Assembly (NCBI RefSeq): GCF_014839805.1
Contig: NC_051124.1
Location: forward strand, 248,001 to 312,000
DNA length: 64,000 bases
Direction: 5' to 3'
DNA from: Manduca sexta
Lineage: Eukaryota > Arthropoda > Insecta > Lepidoptera > Sphingidae
Numbering within the stretch: the stretch's first letter is position 1; each line of letters begins with the position of its first letter. Of this stretch, positions 38,401-53,400 are shown piece by piece. The notes under the pieces are model-generated. The model did no database searches and had not been told where the DNA came from. It saw nothing but the letters and a program-made list of their open reading frames with translations. The position numbers were made by a program, and so were the translations under genes.

Positions 38401-41400
38401 TCATTAATGCATGAATACAATTTAAGAATATATTTTTCTCGATATGCAGAAGGTAACTGGTGGTAGGTCTTTCGCATGTGAGAGTCCGCCTCGGTAGGTA
38501 CCATCGCAATGACTATTTCTGCCGCCAAGCAGCAGTGTGTAGTCACTGTTGTGTTCCATTTTGAAGGACAATGTAGCTAGTGTAACTACTGGACATATTA
38601 CTTAACATCTCAGTATGGCGAGCGCAATGGAATACCAAACAATACTTTGTAAACAAGGTGTTGGATGGTGTCTCTACTGTTTATAAGCGGTCGTGTCGCT
38701 TGCTATAAGGCGAACGTCAACTTCGTCTCATCATTCAAAGCAATATAAAAAGATAACGTGATTTTACGCTCGACCAGTACACAGTAAGTCAGAAGGGCAT
38801 AAATGTTTATAATTTTCAGCCAGCCTGGTCAATTTTGTTATGAAGTTTGTATCGCTGAGAGCGCAACTTGCCTAGATCATGACGATTGTTATTGGGACAA
38901 TACGCTGGACACCCGAAAATGTCCTCTAAACCAGTTTGAGTACTACTGCTTAGTGATATAATCTGAGCACTGAGACGTAGGTATAGGAGAGCAAATGATG
39001 TACTTACCTAACACCAAGTACTATATCGTGCGTATAGGTATTATATAATCAAACAAACCTAAACAGTTTTTAAGGCTTTTTCCTTTTTGTAATATTGGTT
39101 TGATTTTATTGTTATGAAAATTTTAAATATTGTTTTTCATATATTATTGAGTTACGGTGTGAGCCTATACCTATCATACGTGACTTTCCTGCCCTCCTAG
39201 GTGTGTATAAAATTTATTTCATTTAAAATATAATGATTCTTTCGTCACAATAGGCACAGTCAGCCATAAAAGTAGTTGAACAAATTCAACACTTACAACT
39301 CTTCTTAACATTAAATTCAATAGCAATGTTCTTTTTTCTTTATCTTAAACCAAATCAAAGAAACCATTACACCCAGTGAAGAAAAAACTATTGTTAAGGA
39401 CACGAAAGTTTAAAGGCGATTTAAAATTTTGAATTTGATCAGCTGGTTATATGGATGACTGTATTAATTAAATTTTAATTTTTATCTGCATTGATATTAA
39501 AACAATAAAGTTTTTAAGTTTGTTTACAATTGAAAACGGATTCAGAAATTTCTTTCAGTTTGAGACAAACACACTGTTGAAAATATTTTATTTTCACGTT
39601 ACCAAACGACATTACGCGAACTGAGCGTCAACAAAAGAAAAACACACTTGAGATACAGTTTTGGAAGTACAATCCGAGGTAAATAGCATCGCAAGAATCG
39701 GACGGAAATCTGTGTAATTTCAAATCCAAATCATATTTTATGAATGTTATGTGTTTGTAACCAGTTTTGTGGACCTAATAAAGAGAAAAAAAAAACCGGT
39801 GCCTGGGAATCAAACTTGAAAGAACCGATAAAACTTATTTCAAACCTAAGTCCATTGCAGCGGAGCATCATTAGGCGGCGGGGTATTTCCCGGACGATTA
39901 TGCGCCAAGCAATGCGGTCTAACGCACGCCTCAAACGGTCGACTATTGACGTGTGTTTTTTTAAAGTTATTTACAAAAAACACCGTAATGTAGGTCGAGT
40001 AATTTGCAGTGGGACGGACTGCGGACAGCTGCAATGCGTTTAACTGCACTTTAATGTGACTTAGCTGCACTTGTAGGCGTGTTTTGTTGATGATCGTTTT
40101 TGCACTTACTCCGCCCACTAAAAGTCCTTTAGTGAAATAGATGTGAAGCTTTTCATTATTGCGAATATAAAAATTAATATTAAAATATGATATCTCGTAT
40201 TTTTTTTTAACATACATAAACTTGAAGTAATCACAATGTCGCGAACAAAGTAGCTGTATACGGGTATTATGTAAGGAATCTATATTCTTAATTATATTGC
40301 GTGCATACTGCAGCGAGATGCGGTCAACATCGAGCGGTGAAGCCAATCTGTAGACCTTAATTATTATCACTAACATGAATAGAAGAGTAGGCTAGTCAGC
40401 CACTCCTCTCCCTTGCCCCATTCTTAATTAAAAATATAAAAAAAATGTTCTTTGTTACCTAAAAAATCATACGAGATATGGCATCAAAAGAATCGCGTGT
40501 AAAAGTCTAAACATAGATGTCTAAGAAATAGGTCTAATTTATTCCATAGATTCCTACTAGAACACAATTATTAGATCACCGTGTAGTCATCTGTTCCAGT
40601 AAGTATTCAGTACAAACAGACGCGACATAGTTGCAAATGCGCTGTGTCACAACACCGCTTTATGATTTGTTTATCTAGAAGTTGTGCTAACGTCATCACA
40701 ATGTTGCCGATATAGTAGAAATACGTTGTGTGAAAAGTCCAGAATGTTATTAGTGTCAAACTACCTTGCAAATTCTCCGAGAGAGGCAAAACTTAGTCGT
40801 CCGATACACTCGTCTCACAATACGATATAACTCGTCAAATATTGACAGTTATTATCACAAAAAAGTCAGTTCAATACATGCAAATGACATAGTATGCATC
40901 CAATTCGTAGCTTCCAATGAGCACTTCAATGGTAAAGGACTCTGCTAGCGCGTTATCGGCACTTTAGGAAAGGAATGAGCATTTTAAAGATTTGACAATA
41001 AAATATTCTTGTGTTTTTTGTAGCTAAAAATCACATATAATCCCTTATAACATACAGTTGCCAGACTTTTAATGTTAAACATTTAGCAAGCAGACGTTTA
41101 AAGAATTACCGTACTCTACTAGTGTTTCCGCGACATATTTACAAATGTCAACGATCAATAAACATCTATCTTTACGCGAACAAAAACACATCATTGATTT
41201 AAAGTGTAAACCTTACGCGAAGTAATTCTGAAAGGTGGAGTATCAATCTAAATATGAATCTCTATTTCCCTTGGTCTTCACATCACGCATGAACGGATGG
41301 AACAATTTAGCTTATTATTTTTTTGTTGTGATATTATCAAGAGAAGGTTCCTATGAAAAAGAAATCTAAGGAAACTGAGCGGAAAATTGGAAAATTTAAG

Positions 41401-44400
41401 AAAACTTGACAATATTCATTTTACATAAGTGTCAGCGATAGACAGAATGCGCGCTGCAAAGTCAGTCAAAATAAAACAACGTCTGTCGAATCAGCTAGTC
41501 TGAGTATACTTTTCGATTAAAATTACACATTGACTCGTCCGGGATTAGAATCTGTGACCGATGTAGCGTTAAACTCTTTCCGTGCTTAGCTAGTTGGTGC
41601 ACAAGTAGTACCATTCTGGATACCATCGAAGGACGCCATTTCTCTTCAATAATCTTTTGGACTCAAGTTTAATTACCATCTGTGTTTTTTCCCATGGAAT
41701 GTTAAAAAATAATTACACTAGACATATTAAATTAAAAGCTCACAGTTTTATCTCCGAGAGGATAGGTAGAACCATACCCCAATTTCACCAAATAATTTAC
41801 TCTGCATAATGTGATGAGAAACCTACCGTATCTAACGTAACATAAGTGATAATTTTTCATTCAAGAAATGCACATGCATCATCAATACGTATTGATCCCT
41901 TCGCTCCGTAATAAATCGTCAATCATGCTTGATCATAACACATTGACCAATTCAATCGGGGTCGACGCCCCCGGCGCTTGCCCACAACACTGTTATTCAA
42001 TTAAACATTTGTATCAATATTGGGCACTGATTTTAATTGTGTTACATTATTTGGAAGTATGGTTAACATAAAATGTTCCTGCACGAGTAATACAGAAAGT
42101 AATTGATCAGGTATTTTATTTGTAAGCAATTGAATCATGTGCTGTTGCTATCTCAATCGTACATAGGCAGACCTCGAGCTGCGTCTACACCTTTCAATGT
42201 CCTGGTAGAGTTAAAGGAAAGCATCAGATAATATAGAAAGATGAAAATTATATGAGCTACTGAATTTCCCCAGTGAGCTATCAGTCCAAGAAGCCTTGCA
42301 GAAGTTATCCGCAAGAGATTTCCACAGCAAGCTGACTTCTGGTAATTATAAAACTTGCAGGACTTGCAGCGAGTCGTATGTGTATGAAATTATTGAAATA
42401 TCACTACCTGTAAACGTATCTGAGGGTCTACTTCGAAAAACGAAATTCGCAGTTTCGAATAGCGGATGGCACGTTTGGTACTACCAAGTGTTACGGATCC
42501 GATCCGTTCATCCCAATGTTTCAGACATGGAATTTGTAAGAACTTATAGGGTTCCGCCATCCCTTTTTAAAACCATCTGCGAGGATAAAATACGGGGAAT
42601 TGATCCTACCACCATGGTAAGCTACAGAACGATGACAGATCCGAAGTAGTAAAGTTAAATCCGAAGTTCGTCGTTTCATCGTTCGTTTTTCGAAGTAGAC
42701 CCTATGCAATTTTTTGGACAATTATATGTTGCTGCAAGAATTTGCTAGTGTATACTGCGCTTAAGACAGTAATGCTTATTACTAATTACTACACCGGACA
42801 ACCCATAGACTGTATAGCTATATCATGGCTCTAAAGGGTTTATTCAAAACTCAATACACAGCAAAGTAAATCCAAAAGTAATGTTATTCCAACATTCCGA
42901 GAACAAGTCACCGTAGCCGGTAATCGAACACGATATCTGTTAATAGCGATCAGACGTATTAACCGTTGACTAATCGAGTTGTTTACCCGTACGCCAACGC
43001 GTTACGGCAAACATTGGCTAACATAACAAACATGTAGTTTAATTACAACTATATTTATTTTATTGTCTTGTCGGCATAATAAAATTAGCTGGAACATGAG
43101 CTTATATTGGAGGTGCGGATAGAGGTGTTGCTCGAGTACAAATCGTTGTTTTCCACCGCACGTGATGAAAGTAATCCTATCGCCTAAAGTTGCTCAAGTT
43201 TATTCAAAAATAAACCTCTTTATCATAATGTCAAAGTCTAACATTAGACAAAAAACATTAGTACCATTGCACTATCGTTCGTAGCCAACACGCCAACATC
43301 GCGGCCAACATGCAAACAATCACTCAGCCCGAGCCCACCCATGCACCGTCTCATTCTTATTCAAAAACGTTCCCACAATGGGCGCGCAATTGAAAAACAA
43401 TTTGTTTGTTAATAAAACCTAAGTATGACAATCAGCGTCTATATTCTGTATTTAAAGATATAGATTCCACGTGAAATGTTTTTAAATTCTAACACAAAAG
43501 CTATGCATAATAATATACTATTTGTACAAATATCATAGAGTACTGGATTTACGAGGTGACTCGTGGAAATACTTGTCCGATTATTGAAACTTTCCTAGGT
43601 AGACATAAGCTCTGTCTCACGAGCTACTCTTAGAAACGGATCATTACTTAACTATAATCTTAAATAAATAATTAGATGTCTAAGTAATGAAAGAAATGCG
43701 GTCATATCGAAGAAGGTTCTAAGAGTGTAATCTTTGGCGTCTATATCATCAATCGGTTGTCTAGAAACCTCGCGGAATCCACGCGGTTTATCATACAAAA
43801 TTGGCGCTCTGATTGCACGTTGACTCACTGATCTTATCGTGCGGCCACTGGTGACACCACAGATATTACCTCGCGCAAAACAAATGACGTGGCGTGAATT
43901 AACTCTATTACGACGAAATGTTTTGTTTTGTCGAAGGCGCGGCGTCCAATTGGTCCACTTGATGGTAACTGGTAAGGGACCGGCACGGTGACGACCCGTA
44001 AACACCTTGACGTCAAAGATATGCAGGGAATTGGTATTAAATTATTTTCCTACTGGCTTATAAACGAGACCTACCACACGCTGATTTGTTTTCTGTAATA
44101 TTATTTAAACATTTTCCTCTCCCATGGTTGCGTAATCGTATCAAGTTCCAAGTACTCATGACTGCCGTCCTGAGGTCTCCGGTTCGATCATAAGTATTAT
44201 AGGGTTTTTGTGCTCAGTATTCGGCCGATAAGACCACGTCCCGGTAAGCGTAGCGTTGGACTTGGTAGAGGTCGCAGGAACACGCTGGATGCAGGCCGCC
44301 TTCGACAGGTCCGTCTGGAAATCTTTAGGGGAGGCCTATTTTCAGCGGTGGACTTTATGTGGCTGATGATGATGATAATTTGGCTGGGGTCTGAATTGTG

Positions 44401-47400
44401 CCCGATAAATGTAGTATCGCTCCCTACACAGGACCCAATAACTAGCGAAATGTTGCAAGATACATCTCTGCCTCTAAAATGGGTAAGACATGAAGCTATG
44501 GATCATGCATGTATGTAATAATTTTCCTACTTCTATTCGCTTATAGGAAAGGCCTCTTATAAGCCTGTCTTATCTGGCGGGGATTGTGAACGTCCAAGGG
44601 ATTCCCGACCGCCATATCCGGTTAGATAGCGGTCACACATAGCGTGATATATGTATTTTTTCCAGAATAACATTTCCTAGAACCAAACAGTTTCGAGCTG
44701 GCACGACTATAGTGTACAATGTGTTAAAGGAGTTATAGCGTGAAGCGTGAAAGGGTACGGTAGAGAAGTAAAAGTCCACAGACAGTTCACACAGCATATT
44801 GTTCCACTACATACTACTAAGGATGTTATTGTGAGAAAAAATTGTTACGGTGTGTGTGGTTCATGCGCTATGTTATGAAAAAGATCGCAGAGTATCGCGG
44901 TAGTCAATAAAAATCTCGTGTGCACATATGTTGTAGGAGCTGCGAGCATTGTTATGGGGCCCAATCCCCCTAAAAGTCGATAATAATGCCACAAGAGCGG
45001 CGTAGTTTCAACCAGGCCAGGAGGTGCGGCCAAGTGCGCAACGGCAACCGTGGTTTTTCAGAGTCTTTATGTGTATTGTCATGAAGTGGACGATATTTTA
45101 TTTGAAAAACAAATGAATGAAATGTTTTCCGAAAAATCGATTAACAATAATTTAATTAAAAATATTTGCGGCCAAGTTTTAATAGGCAACCAACTACAAA
45201 GTAGATATATATTCTTCTAAGCATAAATATGTGTAAGAATGTAGTTTTTAACATATACTCGATGAGCGCACTAATTCTGCAGCGGGATCTTAGACTATAA
45301 CTGTCAGCGATTGACAGAATGCGCGCTGGAAATTCATAGTTAAGACGGGACAACGTCTGTCGGGTTAACTAGTTACATATTATAAAGTTTTACCTTCCTT
45401 AAACATCATCTGTAATAAAAAATATCTCAATACAATGAAACAATTTAACTGCTAGAGTCAATCAATCAAATCTAGCTTATGTACTCGAGTTGTGCGAATA
45501 CAGAACATCTCTTCCTCCAAATATTGTCACTTTAAGGAAAACTACACAATTTATTTTATAAATAGTAAAGCAATCATCAGTAGAAGGAAAATGCGAAAAT
45601 ATTTACTACCTTTTGATCGCGTCTACAATCGCATTAAAATTTCTCCGAATAAAGTGCCAATTACTGAGCACATATCTTCCTCATCAAGTAGTCTACAATG
45701 CTAACCAAGAATTGAGTCCAAAGGTGTCCAATTTCATAGTTTATTCAACGGTTTGTGCGTTATTTTTTAACAAACTCACATTTATAATATAGTATTAAAT
45801 GTAAACTGTCTCAGTGGCGTAGTTGAATTACGGTATGATTGCAGTGCTGAGGTCTTGGGTCGAATCCCGGGTTGGGTTAAATGATAATGAGTTTTTTTGC
45901 TCAGTATCAACCCGGAGCCATGAATATGTGCCCGATATAGCGATAGGCTCAGCTCCTATCATGGAACGGAACACACAGATGAAAACTGGGTGTCCTTGCG
46001 CATCTGCCTAACCCTTTAGGGACAAATGCGTACACTATGTTTGTTTGTATAATATTAACAACATTAATAAAACAATTAGGGGTGTCACGCGGTCCCGGAG
46101 TAGGCTGTTACTAACATCGGTTGTCACGAGCCGATGCTACGTCACAGCAATACCTATTCCGACTATTATGTTACGTGTATCCACATTATCTATTAGTAGG
46201 TGATCATAGTCATTCTGTTTGTTCGCAGGATGGCACAGACCGCTTAGGGTCACTGGCACGGCCATTTACCTTGACGGTCGCGAGTACATTTTCCACGCGC
46301 CGTTTGATTCTGTTTGGGCGGCTTAGGGCTGTGTCGATGTCGGATTAGATAGGGTTGGCACTTGTCAAATATTTTTTATACAAAATGATTAGCAACTTTG
46401 TATGTATATTTGACTCATAAACAACAGCACTATTTAGCCCGTTAGAATGTACCAAAAAACGCGACACGTAAGTCGAATTAGCTTTGATGTTTGTGATTGA
46501 TTGGTCGAGAGACCGATGCGTTAATCACGTGTTACTCTCTCAGCCAATCACAATAAAACTACATGGAGTCGTGTATTTTTTCCCATATTCTAAGCAATCG
46601 AACAATAACACTATTTACACAATATAATATTATGTATAACTACTTAAATAAAAATTCATGGCATGGGTTTGAAATTAAGGATTGAAGACACTGTCTGAGC
46701 AGACAGTGTCTTCAATCCTTAATTGTGATTATTATGAAAATAAAAATACCACCTTTAGGGACACCACTTGATTTTACGGTTTTAAGGTAACGTTATTGAG
46801 AAAATAGTTCCATATTTTACCATCACATAGGGACTTTTTTTTTTCGCTCAAGCTAGAGATATCACATAAGACTTTAGGCCATGACACTTACCTACCCTAG
46901 CAACTAAGATATACTAAACTCCTCATTCATGTCAATTAAATGTACTGGTTATTATTAGAATGTATGGGTATTTATGTATTTACGATAATATTAAAATATG
47001 CCTAACAGTTTTATATTTAATGCTAATACATAAGTAAAGTAGGAAGAAAAAGTTAAACAAACCAGACTACCTCGGACACTTTTTAATAGTCTTGGAATGC
47101 AAAAATAGCCATATTTTTTGTGCAACCCGAACACCTTGCAAATTCAAAAACAGCTATAGAATTGAGCCACATAATATTTTTGGTACGAACACGACACAGC
47201 AACTCCACCACACCGGATACTAATTGAAGAATAGAAATTGATCAGAGATAATTATCAGTTGCCAGTCGACACAACTATGCCGGCCAGATCGAAACACCCT
47301 TGTGATCCAACGACCTCCAACCCCTATACATAATAAAGGGGGACTAATGCTCATAGGCCTTCGCCACGGTCGCGCCGCGTACGCAAATAGAATACACACA

Positions 47401-50400
47401 AATAGACACGCGCCCTTTGCTATAAATAAACAATAACATGTAAACAATAATGCAATGCGGTGTTGTTATTGCACAATCTTACACATTTTGTAGGCAGACC
47501 ACAACCGAGCTAGGCCATCTTTTTTTGGTTTCGAGGGGAAAGCACTTTATTACTACCGCCTAGCCATTGTGGGGAGCAACTGATCGGTTATGTGGTGGTA
47601 ACCGTGCCTTACGGCCCGGAGCTAGTGGACCGTCTGATCGTAAGTAATTGCTAGACGATATACCATTACTGGATCAGCTCTCGTTAAAGTCCTTTCCTGA
47701 TATAAACACCCTATGAGACTAAGTTATAGTGTAGCTCGCGGTGTTTAAAAGATTTTTTTGAATGAAAGCAGCAGTGGCGAAGCGTCCATGCAACCCGATT
47801 CCTACCGGCTTCATTTTTTGGATTATTTATATTTGTCTTAGTTTTTATTTTCTGGTAAATTGGCCGCGATATGTTAAATAAGGACATGATTTTTGCCTCA
47901 GGTTACCTTCTGCAATATTTCACCCTTCGCCATTGGAAAACATTAATTTCGTTATGTTTACGCGAATGTTAGACATTAAAATAAAACTATTTTGCGGATT
48001 TTATCGGGGTATTTTACATTTTAATTTACTTTGCAGCCTTCGACCGTCCGCCCCGTGACCACGAAGGCTGCAGTCTTCGAAACGTTGGGAGAAAATTATA
48101 ATATAAAAGACGTTAATTATAATATAAAATAAGTTTTATTTTAATGAAAACAGTAGTTCAAGAGATTACCGCATGCAAACAAAATAATAACAAAGCCTTG
48201 GGCTTTCATGGTGTAGATAAAGATCTACCGCCTAGTAATTATAATGGATTTCTAGTTTGAAGTACATTATAGGCAGCGTATTGGCATTATGAGAATCCGA
48301 TGGTTTATGTCAGGACGAGCGCAATGCATTGATATGCAGAGGTACTGCGTAACTCAAAGTTGCAGGTTGAATTGAACTGTTTATGGGGAGTGTCACTTAC
48401 CAGCAACAGAACAGTGATACTTTTTTTTTACGGGCAAGGAAAAGTGAGCCCACAGCACCTGATGGTAAGTGGAGTGGGGTCCAATAGAATGTCGACTGAC
48501 GAGAGATGATTACCCGTCGTCAGACGATACAATTACGCCGGCCTGTTGGAACCGGATGTACTCAGGCTGAGCCCACGACACGACACACTTACGAGTACAT
48601 GGGCCATTATGGCGGATTATAACACTTCTGAGCGGTGGTCGCTATCCGGGCGGATATAGAATACAGCCACTACCGAGAAGTGAAATGTAATGATTTATCA
48701 TAAATAGTTTTTATAAGCCTACATGATTAAGATTATTATTTTATTTTATAACAAGCGGCCTCCATCGTATTTATGAATTTAATTTCAATACTGTGGAAAA
48801 CTAATAACATATTACGTGTGATGGAAATAAACTGTCTCTCAGAACACAGACGTGAACATGTCACGTAGTTGCACAACCACAAACTGCATTTACAACAAAA
48901 ATACGAGAAAAACAACTAACAACACATTACATGGAAAATATTACTCATTAAGTTATTTTAAAATTGCTGCCGACGACATTTTTTTATGATGCAATTGCAC
49001 CTGATTGTGGGTGGATACAACACGAGTTTACAAAGCGTTTAGAACTGCAAAACAAACTTTATAACTACTGTTATTTTTTATTCCGACAAGACAAAGAGCT
49101 TCATTGGTTCAGCGGCAGCTCATCAGGGCCGTAACCAAAAAATTCGATCTGGGTTCGATTCCCAGATAATCATACGGTAAGTGAATGCCGCGTTGGCGTA
49201 CCTACGTTAACTACCGCATTGAGGTCTCGAGTTCGAATGCCGGGTCAGAAAATTACTCAGTGGCAGCTCGGAGGCAGGAAGTTGGCGGTGTGATACCGCC
49301 GTGCGTCGGAAAACACGTAAAGCCGTTGGTGCTGCGCCTGTTCTCTCTACGGTCATGTATTGCCGTCTCACCGGACTATACGAGAGATGTAAATAGCGAT
49401 ATGTTCGTCCAATATCAATGATAGAAATGAAAATGAGTTTAACGAAATATGTGAAAGTGTATCTCGATTATTGCATACAGCTACAAGCGTATTATACAAT
49501 ACTATGGTGAAAACTATGGGTTTCATGCTTATCTTGCCAAATCGCATTTAAGGATTAATTCTAACCTAGTCAAGCAATGTATTAAATTTTTGCAATCAAA
49601 CCCATCATTCGTTGGAGACAGTAAACAGTACGGTACTTACTAATTCAACGCCGCCACGTGGCCTTGCCGGTATTAAACAACTTACGCACATTCACATAAA
49701 AGAAACGGAAAAATTATCTCTCAACGACGGTAATGAAGCATAAAAATCACAATTAAAACGTGCGTTACGTATGTGTTGACAATGAACGTGACCAAGGAAT
49801 GCCACATTTTAATGAGTCCGACCACATTCCTTACAAGCTTGGGATCTTGCGAAGGCCGTTTGAGAAATGGATGCAGGCGTTCATAGTTAGGAATGGTGCT
49901 AGCGTCATTTTATCTAGACACCTGTAAAATTGCTCTTTTCCGACATTTTTTTAAAATCATTTAGCAATAATTAGCAACAATGTCGACGATCCATTTGTGT
50001 GATAACCACAAGATCAGTATTATCCTTTATCTCTATACACCCCTTTTAACCGTTATCCGTATTTACGCGTAGTGGAACAGACAGTCTGTTCCCAAAGATG
50101 TTTTTAAAAGAACCAGTATTAAACTAATAAGGATTTGAAAAAAATTTAACGGGTTTGATTGCAGGAATAATCCGCGATATCTCTTCCGATTATTCACAAC
50201 TTTCGTCGTTGGTGTCGTACCTGATTCACGAATAGCGTAAAAATGGGATGTTCGGAAAAAAAAAAAACTTACTACCACATACAGCAACTTAAATGTAATC
50301 TGTATCTTCATTTTCGTTAAAAATGTTCAGAGCATATATTTTTACGTAGAATGCAAATACTTAATCAGGGAATACATTCTATCACAATTTCAATTCTATC

Positions 50401-53400
50401 AACCCGTTTTACAATACTATTATTGTCGCATTGTCAATAAAATTACGCTACAAAACAGCTAATGCAAAAATAAAAGCTACGAAGAAAATATCTTATTCCT
50501 GGAAATAACAAACAAACACGATCAATAAGCGCGGATGAATGATATTGATGAGAATGCAGTAACCGGAACTGGCTAAGAATAACAAGAATTTTAATGAGAA
50601 CGCATTTGGGCGGACGGAGCGTGGGACGCTCCCCCGCTTGCGACGATGTACCAAAGGGCTAATTGCAAAATGAAAGTATTGAACAAGATATCGAAAGTTT
50701 AATTCATCGTGAATTAAATTGTGCCAAAAAGATAAAGATTTGATCTTATAATACAAATATATTTATACAACAAAGTGATGAGATACACATCACTTGTGAT
50801 GGGAACGTTAAACTCTACAATCGCTTATTTAAATTAAGCCTCCTAATACCCTGTAATTACACTAACAAGATATCCTGCATACCAACACACAATAGTTCCT
50901 ATTGCTGCTTGATAGAGGACTCACGAGTACCAAAGACAGCATCCAGTAAATTGATTTAAAGAACATTACAGTAATTATCAGCCCGTGTAGAGTTTAATCC
51001 GACATATTAATTGTCAATCCCTCGGCCGAACTGTATTGCATTAATAGTTCGGCCTAGCGATCAGACGTAAACATTTATAGCGAATTAATTGGTGATCGCA
51101 GTATTAGTAAATTGTTGCACGAGTATTCTAATTGCACGATTAATTCGCATCGCATGTTTGTACGGCCAGTATCAATTAGTTGGCAGCGCCCTGAATATGC
51201 CGGATCGTTTTTTTATGACACAAGGTCTAAACAAGATGGTTTGATTATTTATTATAGGTATTTCGATTTGTATTAACAGCCTTTCCGCGCAAAGAATATG
51301 CACATTGCACAATAATATTATAATTCCTTAAAAAAGGTTTTATTTACTATTTCATTACACATCTATATTACCCAGCCTAGTCCAGTTATTCATATTTGAT
51401 TACACTTTGAAAATCTTTTCTGTATATATAATTAACGACGATAAATTATAAGTCAAGAATAATTTAACTGTTGTAAGCTACTGCAGGAATTAACGATTAA
51501 ACACATGTGCATTTTTTGATACATTTTGAAATAGTTTCCTTTATAAATAATTCACGACAGTAAACTGCTATTCCGTAATAATTAAACGGTAGTGAACTTA
51601 CGCAGTAATTAACGATTATACGTAACTAATGACGTGATAGGATGACGTATTTCTAAAACGTAAACAATTATTATGTAAATAATTTTACTTTTACCTGATA
51701 TTTAAATTCATTCGGTCTTTATTACCCACTTCAAATTTCCTAAGTGCGGTCCTGTGTCCAGACCTCGGTAAACAAAATTAACATAAAAGTTTTAAAGAAC
51801 CTACGTCATTTCGGGCTATATGACTAATTAGTGCCACCGCGGCTGGCCTTAGGGAATATCGCAAAATGATAACAGTGTTTTTTGACTTATGTAGGTACAA
51901 CTTATGGACGGGTTGTTATATTGTTTTTTAACGGAAAATTAGGTGTTTATATAATACGGAAATTTATATGTATAATATTCATAAAACCCAAGCTTTATTT
52001 TCAAAAAGTTATAGAAGGATGATGACTTGTATATACTCAATCATAGAAAGCTTATTTATTTGAAGTTATAAGTTAAATATTTGAAATGTGGGTAGCTTAT
52101 TGCCTCATGTAGCACACATTCCAATCTCTAAGACTTTAGGTATATTTTTTTAAAACGGAATATTCCCACAAAGTTCAATGGAGATCACGAAATGGAACTC
52201 AGAACCTCACCAGTTTCATAGCCTACGAACGTTACCACTAGAGTAATAGATGTACTTATAAGGCAATGATTGTACGAACTTTAAATATGAAAATAAACAT
52301 GGAACTGGGTATAGCATTAGATGAGACAAGTGTACCTCCAAAGTGATCCTAGGATGGCAGACAGTAAAAGTGCGAAAACTTTGGGACAAACTACCAACTC
52401 GGTAGTCTGACGTCAAACTATCAGTGGCGTAGGGTGAAATTTTCTATAGGGGAAACCACAACATATAGGTATGTAGGAATGGAACGTTAGTGTGATGCTT
52501 GGAATGGAATGTAAAGTGTGTGAGCGAGATGAAAAGAGAGGAGTGTGAAATACAGACGAATTTTGAAAACGACAGACTAAAGACGTCAGAGAGAAAGAAT
52601 ATTAATATGCAATTAATTTGAAAAGTCAAGTTTTATTTTGTAATTCATCCCACAATTTTATACTAATATGTATGAATGCGGTCTGCAAATATTTCTAATA
52701 ATAATGATTTCTTATGTTTACGCGAATGTAAGACATTAAAATTAAATTATTTTTCGGATTTTATTGTGGTTTTAATATTTTGCTTTTTCACCTAACGTTT
52801 CGATTCGAAGACTTTGCAGCCTCCATGCTCACGGGGGGACCCCCCATGGTTTAATTTTAAAGTCTAATGATATTATTATATTTTTACGTAAGTTACAAAA
52901 GGGAAGAAGACAGGAACCGGTTTATACGGACACTTCACCACTGAAATCATTATTTGCGTATCATTCAGGAACGAAATAGCAACAAGAGGCTTATACGTAG
53001 TGGGTAAAAACAGGCTGATTAGATATAGATTAGACATTAGATACGATAGAATACAAATTTACAAACAATAATGTAATCAATTCTTCTAAGACTTTATTCA
53101 GTGTAGATACCTACTTGTTACGCCATACTACAATATTTATAATACTTAAATATTCCTCATAATTATTAAGTTCTGAGTTCCCACATCTAACTATTTACCC
53201 AAGATATACAACAGTGACAGTCAAAATATATGTTTACAATATTCGAAAATTCAGGGATATGTATAAACTCGAGGTTTCATTATATTCATTTGATCTAGTC
53301 ATTGCTGTGAAGCCAAAAAATCCATTTTTAATTATAGTAAAATAATGTGAATATTATGAATGTCCAAGACATTATCATAAAATAATGTCATGGATTTAAT

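Noticed and set aside
46121..46348. 75-codon open frame
   Set aside because: No recognisable domain, next to a SINE, most likely non-coding repeat sequence.
49140..49170. tRNA-like B box (TGGGTTCGATTCCCAG)
   Set aside because: No acceptor stem or anticodon arm can be completed; fits a SINE head.
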